Below are positions 36,454 through 51,400 of a stretch of 64,000 nucleotides of DNA, in pieces; position 1 is the stretch's first letter, and each line of letters opens with the position of its first letter. Made by a program: the position numbers and the translations under genes. The notes below the pieces were generated by a model, which worked only from the letters and a program-made list of their open reading frames with translations, was not told where the DNA came from and did no database searches. This stretch comes from Mesaphorura yosii (lineage: Eukaryota; Arthropoda; Collembola; Poduromorpha; Tullbergiidae): assembly GCA_009869945.1 (NCBI GenBank), contig WIXG01000042.1, positions 1 to 64,000 of the forward strand, read 5' to 3'.

Positions 36454-36965
36454 CCTTGCTGCCTCGCCTTGCAATAAAGTTTTACTTCTGTTATTTGCGG
36501 GCGAAAGTTGCATGCTCATGCAATTTAATAAACATCCCGAATTTCGGCTGGCTCATCTAATCTCCTTCACCAGCATGAGTCTTAAGGTCTCTGTTCTCAT
36601 TTGCATTCAATACAGGTTGACAGGCGATAGGCGCTTATGATCGATATGGTTGGCCTTTCGACGATTCTGTTCATTTGTTGCTCGCGTTATCGCGCTCTCA
36701 TATTATGAGTGCACTACGGTGCGTTACGGTATGGAACGATTTGGAATACTCAACAACTTTGTTTACTCTGAGTTTAGTCCACATGTGCTTGAAGGATTCA
36801 ATTTAGAGTGCACCAATCTAACCTAAAGCCTACTTGTGTTTGTCCCACCAACCGGCTTTTCATTGCTTACACAATCACCAACGAATTAACTACGATTACC
36901 GCCACACTAAACTCCTGCTTCTTACGGTGGTTTTTCATCAGTGAGTAGAGATTGAAATAAGAAGG
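36454..36965. other. spacer between the two esterases
   Basis: Poly(A) signal of the first esterase and 5' flank of the second. No gene seen. Confidence 0.6.
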
Positions 36966-39276
36966 ATGGAGTCAAAATCGACGAGTTTCTTACTTTTCCT
37001 GATGTCCATAACCCTTTCCTGTATCAATGGCCAAATCAAAGTGAACAATGGTGCCCCGCAAGTTGAGCTAACTAAACCCAAGCAGATACTTCATGGCAAA
37101 GTGCTAAATTCACTAGAGGAGCGACCGTATTACGCTTTCCTCGGTGTCAGATACGCCAACCCACCACGAAGATTTGAGGTATCAATTCGAGCTTCATTAT
37201 TCTTTCTACTTCATGAAGATTGAACAAAATATTTTCTTTGTACAGCTTCCAGAACCGCTCTCCGCTCCCTCGGATGGAAATGACGGCGTTCGTGATGCGA
37301 CGAAATTTGCGCCGTCGTGTGCACGCTGGAGTAGATTTTGGCAGCAGTACGCTGGAAGTGAAGACTGCTTGTACGCGAATATTTATGTCCCAGTGGTAAG
37401 TATTCGATATTCGTCTGGGTGAACTTTCCCGAGCAGATTTCAATGTGATTATAACGTTTTTTTAGGTAGACGTTGATGACCCTCTTCCAGTAATGCTTTG
37501 GATTCATGGTACACCGCGTCTGCTTACCACAACAACCCTTCGCTAGTCTGACTTATATGGTCTTTATTTGATATGATGATTTCAGGCGGCGCATTTGTAG
37601 ATGGAGAAAGTGAATCTTTTGGCGCAAAATACTTCATGGATGAAAATGTAATTCTTGTCACCATCAATTACAGACTCGGAGCCTTGGGTAAAGTCCTGAA
37701 AACAATAATGGTATAATGCGCGAATAATAATCAAATACATTACTGAAAAGGTTTCTTGAGCACTGGAGACTCCGTCGTCCCTGGAAATCTTGGACTTCAT
37801 GATCAAGCAATGGCGATCAAATGGCTACACAAGAACGTGGAACATTTTGGTGGAGACAAGAATCGCATTGTAATATTCGGCGAATCAGCGGGAGGTGTAA
37901 GTATGAGCAGTAAGGTTCTGAGTTTCGCAGATTTTGAGATTCTTCATGTGAGCAGGCGTCCGTGGGACTCCAATTGCTGTATTGGAAGAATAAGGGAAAG
38001 ATAAGTGGAGCCATTTCACACAGTGGAACCGTGCATTGCAGCTGGATTCCTCAGGATCCCGAGGCGGCGAAAAGCAACCTTCACCAGCTGAGCAAGTCGG
38101 TCGGCTGCGACCCACAGAAAAGTTCTTCCGCGTTGGTTGAGTGTTTACGTTCAAAGAAATGGGAAGACATTATAGAAGGTCAGAGAAAGCTGCCCCGCTT
38201 AATTGCATTCGGGCCGGTGGTTGAGCCCAAGCAGGACGTCAAACGATCCTTTTTGACCCAGCATCCACAGTACCTAGTGAATATGGCGAAATTCCTTAGA
38301 GTGCCGTACATCGTCGGAATAAATGAGGAAGAAGGTCATTTTGTGCAGTCTGCCGGTAAGTCGAAAGCCATGATTGCAAAGATTCGTGAATGATTTGAAG
38401 CCATGCCCATATCCAGCAATGCTTTGGCTGATTCCATTTCTAGAAATCTTGCTGGACAAAGAGCGCACAAAGGAGCTGAACAACGAATGGCATAAGATTG
38501 CGCCGAGTATGTTCTTCCTGAGAAATTTGAAGGACCCCGCAACCTCGGATTTGGTCATGTCCAAATTACGGGAATTTTATCTTGGCGATAAGGCCATTGA
38601 CGAGAACTCAAGACAAGAGTTTACGGACTTGAATTCTGATGCGTACTTTAACTATGGCACCTATAGAACTGCTAAAGCCATAAGGAGTGAGGGTGGCAAC
38701 GTTTATACGTACGTTTTCACGTACAAGGGCGAGTTCACCATGCTTAAAACGCGGTACGAGATTCACAATTTGAGTAAGTCGCCTTGGACCGTTGCAATAG
38801 TCATCAGAACCAGATTAACAGTTCGACTCATGTCGCATGATTTGCAGACGTCGTGACACATTCGGATATGCTGCAGTATCTTTTCGACGGTTCTCTTCAG
38901 GGTCCAAAGATGGGACATGCAAAGGGGTCAGAGTCGGAAAGAATGGCGAAAAATTTGGTGAAACTTTGGGTCTCTTTCGCCGCCTACAAGTAAACTTGAA
39001 TTACACCACTCTCTCTGTGGTACGAGGCCCATTTTCACCATTTGACTGATGATTGTACACAGGGCGCCACTTAAAACATGGGGAAATGCCACTTTCTGGC
39101 ATCCACTATCAAAGCACAGAGACATGTACTGGTACCAATTGGACTCTGAAACCAAAGTTCTGGAATCATACAGCACAAAGCGATTCGAGTTTTGGGACAA
39201 GCTTATGGAAGAATATTTTGTCGATGAAGGTGCATACAAGAAGAGTGATATGAAGAAGGAGAAGGACGAACTGTGA
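36966..39276 (+). CDS. carboxylesterase type B with KDEL ER-retention signal
   Basis: Nine exons: 36966-37178, 37246-37395, 37466-37508, 37586-37687, 37751-37896, 37956-38355, 38444-38773, 38848-38989 and 39063-39276, giving 579 residues. The start ATG precedes a clear signal peptide (FLLFLMSITLSCINGQ). Triad: Ser215 in GESAGG, Glu344 in NEEEGH and His466 in VTHSDML. The C-terminus is KKEKDEL, a canonical KDEL retrieval signal, so the enzyme should reside in the ER lumen. Exon borders match the upstream paralogue, except that exons 6 and 7 of that gene are a single exon (37956-38355) here. So one intron was lost or gained after duplication. Poly(A) signal at 39333-39338. Confidence 0.9.
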
Positions 39277-39424
39277 TCCTCTACGAGTACGAGTCAGGGT
39301 GGGACACATTTGTGACCATTATAATATAGAAGAATAAATAATCAGTCTTTTATTGCTGTGTACTATGCACGATGCTCCGCGAATGAGATTCTATTGTCTA
39401 GTGCTAGTCAAATTCCAGGACGTC

Positions 39425-42106
<2,682 letters not shown>

Positions 42107-43103
42107 TCTCAGAGCGCACTTTTGTGAAATGACATTCCGCTTGTGTAATACTGAACAAGTAAGGCGGGGTCGCGAACGCGGTCTCCACAAGTGTTATGAT
42201 TGACGCGAATTCTCAGAAGCGTAAAATTTGTTTCGTAAAATTGCTAACTTGCAAATTAATTCTATGTTGATACTGTGTTGATGTTTACAACTTAAGATGT
42301 TTAAGTATTTAATAGGCCCAGACTCAATAATGCTCGGCTCTCCTCGTTATGAGTCATGAACCTACATGTCAAGTGCAAGGTTTGGATATGGATTATTTCT
42401 GTGTAATTAAATCTCACGGACAGACTTGCCATCGTATCGTAGCTACGACAAACCGCCTTACATCTCCAGCATCCTGGAACAAAAGAGCCTGCTGCAAAAT
42501 GATGTACCTCACTCTCACGATCACTTCACTCACTCACGCCGTTGCGTAGCGAATCATTACATTACACCGTTTAATGAAGTAAGAAATAGTATGAAGCTAT
42601 TACATAAACATTATGCGAAGATCACTTCAAGGACTAATCACTTCAAAAGCAAAAAGCGTGATTTTGCTCAAGACCGGTCACAGCCGCACGAAAACAGCCA
42701 GCAGTAATATCAAGTTCGAGCCCATTTGCACTGGGTGCTCATTCTTTTTGGTGGAATAAATGCAATTACCATAATCAATTTCAGGAAATGACCTGTCACA
42801 GGGTTGACGAGCATCTCATTCCTCGTTCAGTGTAACATGAAAGCAATTTCAGTTCGTGACCTGAACTCAGTTGTTTATTTTTGCACGCATTATTCATCTC
42901 TTTTCATATAAAATGCACGTAAACAAATACAACATCCGACACATGCTTGTTTGTGCTTGTGTTGACTCTGTGACTCTAGATCCGTAATTAAAATTCCATT
43001 TCATTGTAGCCGTTCGGCTCAGGCACATGTGAATTACAACTTGCCAACCAAAATCCATTTAGTCGATGCTTGACAAGCCAGGCCAGCCTAATCCGCCATC
43101 TGA
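42107..43103. other. spacer between the two kinases
   Basis: About 1 kb with no gene seen. Promoter side of kinase A and 3' flank of kinase B. Confidence 0.6.
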
Positions 43104-45737
43104 TCACCGCTTATGAGAATAATATCCAAAATATTCCATGAAATCATTGAACGACGGTCTTTCGGGTGGATTTGTGGCCCAGCATTTGCACATTTCCCAG
43201 TAACTATAATGAAAATAGGCATTCTGAGAATTCTGAATCCGGATTTGTAGTTTATAGGTGCCTACATGTCATCTGTCGCATGACTTGGCTTCAGCAAACG
43301 CTTTCCATTCCCCAGGTAGGTCAGCAATTCCGCGAAACTCATTCCCATTCCCTCGTAAGGATCGCTTCCAAGAGAAAATACTTCCCAAAGCGTCACTCCA
43401 TATGACCAAACGTCCGATTCAACCGTGAATCGTTTGTCTCGCAGAGATTCCAATGCCATCCAACTTATTGGCAATCCGTACTGGTAGGAACAAACCCATT
43501 ACAATTCAAGTTCAAACTTTCAGTATTGTATGTTTCGTAAGTACTTTGTCTCCAATTCGGGCATAGTTTCCAGCATTCTGAATCCGGCGTGAGAGTCCGA
43601 AATCGCTAACTTTGGCGGTCAGGCTGCCTGTGAGTAGAATGTTTCGGGCTGCCAAATCAATGTGGACCACCTGAAATAGCCTCTCAATCTCACGTAATCA
43701 CGCTGTCTAATAAGAAGAATCAAATCTACGTCGTTACGTTACCTTTCGAGTGCTCAAGAAATCCATCCCATTTGCAATTTCATACGCCCATTTTAGAAAT
43801 TGATTGAATGTAGTTTCCGTAATTCGGATGGAGTTTGTCATCGTGCTAATGCAGGAAATACGTTTAAATGCTAAGAGATCCCAATTGCCAAAATAATTGC
43901 GTTTTATGCGCCAAAACACTTGCCTCCATGGCTGATATTTCTCAGCAGTCGACGGTGCGGTAACAAACGCTGCACGATTTGTCCGAAGGTGATTCTTCAG
44001 ATTGCCTTCGCTGCATAGTTCAAGCAGTAAAAGCGCGTCTCCTGACGCCAAATAACAAGTCAATCATCTAGTTCTAGTGCGAACTGAAGTAGTATTAATT
44101 TTTTTGCTTTAACATTTTCCATGCTTACGTTGCTTTATATTCTTGGTGCACGCGCCCATAATGCAGACGATATTCGGGTGAGAACCCAGGAAAGTTAAAA
44201 TCTTGATTTCATCCAGCAATGATACGAAATAAATCATGCTCGTGCTGCCCTTCGCTGTTTTAACAGCGACTTGTAGTCTGGAACCGTCAGGATTCAGGAG
44301 CTGGCCTGGACGCACTTTGCCAAAATTCCCGTCGCCCAGCAGCCCATTTTCTGGATGCATCAAATACAATGCATAACACAGTAGTGGAGGTTCGAGATCC
44401 GACGAAAAGTGGAAAGGCCTGCGCTTGTACCTTGGACAATTAGGTTTTTTCGTTCAATTTCATACTTCTGAAAATATGGTTGTTTTAGCGCCTCCAAATA
44501 CCCCAATGACATGTAACTACATTTCCCTGCCGCAGGGGAACCACCGCTGTTTCCCGGATGTTCTTGAAAAGTTACATGATCAGCAATTTCCGTGTTGATG
44601 GACTCTGTTCCATCCGTGAACCGCTTCACGGCTTCTTCCGAAAACTTTGATAGTTTCGCTCTAGCTCTCCAGTAAACGTAGCCAATTCCTGCGGAGCCCA
44701 GCGCCAGAACGATCAACGCCGCAATTATGAGACCAATGAGTAATGGCTCCGGAATTGGGCCAGTATCGCGTCGCGACGTTATGTCAGGTGATAGCGGTCC
44801 CTCGGTCGTGGTCGTAACCACTTTGTCGACTGCACCGCATAAGCAGAGCAGTTCCGCCGGTTTGTATTTTTGGAAGTATGAAAGCTACCGGGAGTGAATT
44901 ACCAGGTTCTCGATGATGAGTAGTAGATTTGATGTGCTTTGAGTTGTGCTTACCTGTATGTAATCGTGTCTGCCATCGTAATAAGTTGTTGTTGCTGAAT
45001 TGGAATCAGCAGTGCCGTAAGATTTGACTTCGAGGGTGCAGTTTTCTCTCACAATAAGTGAATATAAGACAAAGCTGTTGTTCGTCGGGTTGACAGTCAC
45101 GTTCTCTGGGAGCCTGTACGGTTCGTACCGGCACTCTGAGCAGCCTGTTTCTTTGTAGAACTGGGCACAAGTACCCACATCCAGAACCGCGTCTTGACAT
45201 TTGGTTTTATTGCAGCCCGATCCCGGTTCCTGCTCAAACAAATTGTTGGCCACCGTAAAACTACCACCAGGAAATCAGGAAGTTTTTACCTTGCACGAGC
45301 AACTGATTGAGCCGGTGTACTGAAATTCAACGAAGCATTATGAGACTGAGCCTAACTTCCCCAGGACACTTTCCTTCAAAATAACTTACCGTGTATTTTT
45401 CAGGGGTGAGATCGACAAAATTTGTCATCCATTCGCAATTCCGCTTCTTGCCATGGATTAGGTCAATGTAGCAGTAAATCAGTTCGCAGTCAGGTTGAAT
45501 ATCGACAGAGTAAATCTTCTCGTGGATGTCGTCCGACGCGAGAATCTGAGCAAAGGCGAGGTTGTGGTTTTCACGGTCGTAAATGTCGAAGCTGGCGTCG
45601 TCTGACACGTTGAAGTGTCCGCAGACCCGATTGCCAGCGGGTGCAGTCGAAGTGGTCACATCTTGATCACAATGCACGTGTCTGCAGTGCAGGAACACAA
45701 TCAGAGCCAAAGTGAGAAATTGGGCCAGTAAATGCAT
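43104..45737 (-). CDS. receptor tyrosine kinase B, tandem paralogue
   Basis: Ten exons: 45390-45737, 45290-45319, 44954-45229, 44431-44884, 44129-44350, 43924-44041, 43743-43845, 43545-43670, 43266-43480 and 43104-43203, giving 663 residues. A signal peptide follows ATG 45737. The ectodomain has CGHFNV, DCELIYC and the cysteine block SCSCKEPGSGC...CSECRY. A T/P-rich stalk precedes a TM helix at about 264-290. Kinase motifs: GDGNFGKV, Lys400, HIDLAARN (Asp522), DFG at 540 and [14 protein letters not shown]. The HID loop is shared with kinase A. One extra intron splits the ectodomain, leaving a 30-nt exon (45290-45319). The intron after 43924 starts with GC (AG|GCAAGT), a rare GC-AG type; phase and homology with kinase A demand it. 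Function: membrane signalling receptor, ligand unknown. Confidence 0.88.
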
Positions 45738-48314
45738 TATGCCTCAACGCATGTAATAAGTCTTAACTTCAGCTTCTTCAGTGTGACCACTCTTCACGCA
45801 AGCTGCATTGCATTGCACTAAACTGCACTGGAGCCAAATGGGAATTAAAAACAAAGTCCGGCCGGCCAACAAAGTCGTGTCGTGTTGTGCCTGTCGCGAT
45901 GAATGGATGGGAAATCCAGGAGTTGACAAATCTGCCGTAGAGCAGAAGAATGTATCTTGGGTGCTTGCTTGCTTATTTATTTGCAAACACTGACGTACGC
46001 AATCTCATTACAAGGCACGAGGGCAGATTTTGCGTATGAATCAGCGGTAGCCACAGCGAGTGCATAATTATCAAAGCTCAACTCAGGCTCAACTTACTCG
46101 TCGTCAGCATGTGCATAGCATTACATGCGAATGGATCCGCTGCTATAATGCCAACTTTATGCTACCGGACAATCAAGTGTAAGATTTAAGTCTGCGAATC
46201 CCAGACTCGGACACTCAATTTCAATTACGTTGCAATGATGTAGAAGCGTGCGAGGAGATGATTAAGACAATAAAAAGAACATTATTGCATTGTCACGCAC
46301 TATTAGCATGTACTTAAATTGTAGATGCTGGAAAGTAGAAAAACTTTAGATTTACCATCAAGGTGACCGCTTTACTATTAAAACATTCTGTTCAAGGTAC
46401 CGAACACCGTGTAAAGTTTGATTATGATGATTTGGTTGCATAATTCGTGGTTGTGAGCATGTTTTTCTAGCCTCGGAGTTCGCACTTGAAGACACCATCC
46501 GTCCCACCATCATTACCGTCTCAGCGAATTCCACTTGAGAGGTTCTCACAAACTTTTCAAATACTAACTTCTTTCTACTTTACAAGATTATCCTTAACTT
46601 CTACCGGCGTTTTGATGCAATTGGCTTGAGCATATGTTTGAACCGTAAAAAGCACGTAAGCACGTCCATGAATCAAAACGAATGATCGCCTCAATTTTTT
46701 TTAAACTCTCTCAATTAAAGTGCGAAATCGTGTGAGGTCCGAAGACGAACAATTTCGATTATATTTTGAATCTCTGACACTTGGCTCCAACATGAATTAA
46801 GCCTATTAATTGTGTAATTGACACAATAACGAGGATGGGGATTCAGGCTCACCTTGATCTTGTTTATGAAATTGATTAAACGGTCATTCAATTTAAGTAC
46901 ATCTTGACTTACATTAGAGATTAAGTAAGTCAATGCCAACCAAACCCCCTTCTGGAATTTACCACGTCTGATGAAAGTCATCCGATCGAATCACATCCCA
47001 TTTGTGAATGTTTAGGTGCAAGATAAAATTTTTGGAATATGTTTGTGTTGTTCTGCAAGCGCATTCACAGGAAACCAAACTCATTGACAAACACATGCAC
47101 ACAAACTGATTGGAGTCTGTTTTATAAATCAGGTGACGCCACGAAACATTCTTCGAAGGTATTCGTTTCCGGCTCTGATTCAGCTCAGGAATCAGGATGG
47201 TCAGTGACATCTGTTAAAAATAGGATCTTCGGTAGTCGCATTTGCTCTCAGCAGACATCTTTCATAACAGCAATCCGGAAATTCATTCAAACTACTGTCA
47301 AATCAGTCGAAATCATTTTATTATGACATTCAGCTGACAGCATTGCACGTACTTGGAATGACGTGAATGGAAGAGACGCGTAGATGGTTTATCATTTTTA
47401 GATTGAGGGCGGCCAAAAACTTTTTGCAAAACTGGATGAAGGCAGTGAGAGAGCGTGCGCACTGCACTGCGCAGCAATGGAGCGGAATGAGGTGAATGGA
47501 TCTACATTTCTATACTTCTTCTGGCAACATTTCACTTAGAAATGGCAAATGCCATTCGTGGACGTAAGCAGCAGCAACATGAGTTGATTCCAATCTTGGT
47601 TTACTTTGCACTCAATTTAACGGTAATGGCAAAAAATTTATAAGGCGCCAATATAAGCTTGGCGTAGGCAAGTCGCCAAAACCAAAAGTCAAAGGAAAGT
47701 GTCTCATTCGTGATGACGATGACGCTTCTTTTTATTATCCTCAACAAGCACTAATTATAAGTAATACACGGAGCCAGCAGATTTATCTTTTCCATACGTC
47801 AAGCCTCAAGCCTTGCCCTGTTATGAAAAATGTCATTTGTGTCGCACTCGAATCAATTTGATTTCAAAAAATTGAAAGCAGTCATTGTGCATGTTCCATG
47901 CAGCAGTGCTGTATGCATGAGGCTTCTCTTCTCTCGCACACAATTTGTCAATTCAAGTGTACCATATAAAAAGATAAAAATAAAGATGCTGATAAACAGC
48001 TCACACACATGCACATGACAGAAGAAGGCGAAAGACGTGTTGGCCAAGCCATTAGTGTTACGCTCTCTTTGTCGTCGTCTAAGGTCTACGTCTGTATGGT
48101 TTCGCTTTTGGGTTTCATGTACGTAAGCAAAATTTGAAGAAAATAGAAAATACTAACATCCAGACCATTCGGTAGCGATACTCGTTACAGTTTCTCACCA
48201 GTTAATAAACAGTTGCGGTTAGAAGTGGAGGGTAGAGTCAGAGAGACGCTCCAAACGAAACCGACGCGACACAGCGAAGCGCAAGTGCCTTTCTGCCCCA
48301 CACGCCACACCGCG
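45738..48314. other. long intergenic region
   Basis: About 2.6 kb between divergent genes (kinase B minus, TNF ligand plus). Several small open frames have no coding character. No repeats or RNA genes recognised. Confidence 0.5.
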
Positions 48315-48353
48315 TATAAAAGCACTATTCCTGCTCCGAGTTTTCTTCAGATT
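48315..48353 (+). promoter_or_regulatory. predicted TATA box and initiator of TNF ligand 1
   Basis: tataaaag at 48315-48322 in a short GC-rich context, with an initiator-like tcagatt at 48347-48353 about 30 nt further on. The ATG follows at 48466, leaving a 5' UTR of about 117 nt. Spacing fits an RNA polymerase II core promoter. Consensus match only. Confidence 0.5.
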
Positions 48354-48465
48354 CATTTCTTAGATCCTGAGGATACACAACTTTAACTATATCAGCGCAA
48401 TAATTTTGCATGCTAACGTGATAGCATTTTGCAAATTACATTGAATAATTATAAGTTAAACTCCC

Positions 48466-51400
48466 ATGAAGCCTTCGGACTCAGCCGAGGTGCTGATACC
48501 TCCGCCTGATAAACTGACCTCAGCGACGACAATGCTTGGAACAGGAATCGGTTTAGGAGGTGGTCAACCACCGTACGTATTCACAAACATCATTGGTTCC
48601 ACAAGGAAACCAACGACATCCACCTGCACCAAAATCACAGCTGTGGTAGTCGCAGTTTTAATGATTTTACTCACTGCGACCACAGTTTTCATGGTCCTGC
48701 GTTGCGAGAAGAAGCTAAATCAATATGAATCACGAATGGCGAGCCTGGAGTCGCAGCTGGAAGACTTTATCGAAGCATTTGAAATCAAGACGCTGATTCA
48801 ATCGATACAAGACCATGCACACGACGATGACCGGCTGGGGCACGAGTTTGGGGATGTAGACAGCTCGGAAATTGATTTCTCGAACGATGTGATGGAGCCA
48901 TCCGTCCTGGATGACCAGCAGGAAGGCCCAACGCTCTTTCGGGCAGCCGCTCCACTTCGTCCGTCGCCGCAACATCGTCTTCAGTTTCCCAGCATGGGTG
49001 ACATGAGTGACGAGGATTTCATTGCCGCAAGAGCGACGCTGGAGAAAGACCCAAGCTTGGAAATCGGACTCGAAGATATTGAAAATGACTCATCATCATC
49101 GGAGCCCGAAGAGGACTCTGCATCGAATGAATTCATCACATTTACGTCGACATCGGCAGTTGCTGAGGATAATGACAATGACAAACAGGAAGCGAAGATC
49201 GAGGAAAAAATTGTGTTTGGGGTAAGTATCAGTTTTATGACATAAGCCGTAAGCATAATTCATGATTCATAACTCATGACGTGAACCTCACTCACTGCAT
49301 TGAACATGGAACATTGTCCCATATTTTGGTCGTTGTTGTTTCGCTTCTAGCGTCATAGCATTGAAACATGTGGCAGCGGCAGCTTAACCGATTACTTCGT
49401 AGATAAGTCAGTCACAGGAAATCGTCACCGGCCATGCGCAGGAGGCATGCCGTGAGTAACTGAGTAACTCATATCTTATCTACAGCTTGTAGCTGTCTGT
49501 TTACTGACATCGACTTGTTAAGGTACACATCTTGAACTCGACGAAATTGCTCAGGTCATAAGAACGTTTTGAGGCATTTTATGCTGGACGAATGCGAATA
49601 CGAAGTTCATGAATTGAAGGGTTTTATATTTTCATCATGTGGCAATCGCGTTTGGAAGCCACTGCACTTTGCACCCGAAAGGCTGAGACTGAGGTTAGAT
49701 TGATAAAACGGAATTGCAAAAGGTAACAGGCGGCCGAACCTTTTAAATTTTCACATGTAAGGGTCAAATTATTCATGCGGCGCAGGCAGGATAGCAGGTT
49801 CAGATTCATCCGATTGAGCAATCATACGTAAACGCAGAGACTGCGAAGAGCTTCGAATGTTTATGAGTTTCATCCACAAAGCTTAAAGAATTTATTTGTG
49901 GAGGAGCAAATATTTTTGCAAATGTTGACCTCCAAAACTCAGATTTGAGTTTGACATTTGATAATGACCATGAATAAGACGTGTGGACTTGAGAGATGAG
50001 GATAAACATGCAGGTGCGGGTAAAGGAACCTCTGCCAAAAATCAGTCGAATGAATGGAGGTTTATATTCTGCGTATTGAATGGGCAAATTCTGACAATTT
50101 AAGAATGATTTCTCCCACGTACACTTTCAGATAGCTAAACGAAGCCACTGCCTCAATTAATTCGTTCTCTTATAATTCATGCCTCTTTACGACTGTAATT
50201 TGATAATTTATGACCGAGAACATTTACGTTTTAAGTCAGTGGTGGTGTTAATTTGCGAACCGCCTCCCCAAAGAGTGAATTTTTAAAAATAGACTTGAAA
50301 AACCGCAGGAGAAACAGCAGCAACAAAAGATGGAAATGAGTCTATCTATTCTGAGCGTTGAGGTGCCTAATGCGCGAATTTCCTGTGAAACAGGATGAAC
50401 TTTTTTGCCAAAAATATTATTAAGAAATCACTCAGTTCAGTATTTGCATATGAACGGGCAGGCCGAAGAGGCATTACGAAGGAGATAAGAAAGGCATTTG
50501 CAAAATAGACCGACAGAGTCAGAAGTCAAGTCAAATGTCAAAAGGGAATCATTTTCAAGAAGTTTCTGCAGAGTCTCAAACTCGAATGCATGCTTCCAGC
50601 TTATGATCATGGGTTGACCTTTTCAGACCACAAAGTCAAGTGTGTTAAAGTATACGCAGATAGACAAACTTGAAAGACCGAGCACCAAGCACGTAGTCAG
50701 CCAAACGTGCTTGTAAACATTTTGCAATGAAGTCGTAAAAATTGGCGATCTTGGACTTGGACTTGAACCACTTGAAGTACACAATTCTGATATTTTCCTC
50801 GATTTTGAACGCTCTCCAATGAACAGTCGTGATTTATAAGACGGCCTGAGATTTGAACTTTGAGCTACGAGACCTTCGTGAATTGAGTTTCTCAAGAACC
50901 TGAAGTTGCTCCCATGTTATATGCTGAAATGGGTGCTTACAAAGATCTTACTTTCTTACTAGATCATAAAGGCATGCGAATAATTTATGGTAACCGGATT
51001 CTCTCAAAACATCTACATTTAGACCTGCAAATGGAAATTTCTTCTTCTGATTGATGTATTATTAAGAGCAAATTATTTCCCACAGGATATCAAATTGGAA
51101 ACGCCGCACGCGAGCAACAGCTTGTCTCGTCAAAAGAGACAAGCCAGAGAACGAACAAGTGATGGCGTCCCAATTTTAGATTCAAGCTATCAACCTAGTG
51201 ATTCCGGCAAGAAATTCACCCTTCCAGCACCCACTCCAACTGAAAGCGAGGGACTTCGTCTCTACGAGTCCCTGGTGGCGACAGGTAATTTACAACCATT
51301 TCTCGAATTCCCCAATTCTAAGTGTGATGCATTGCATTATGATTCAGGTGGTGTTGGAGAGCCCAAAGCCCCGGAGTACACTGAATCTGATGGCACAAAC

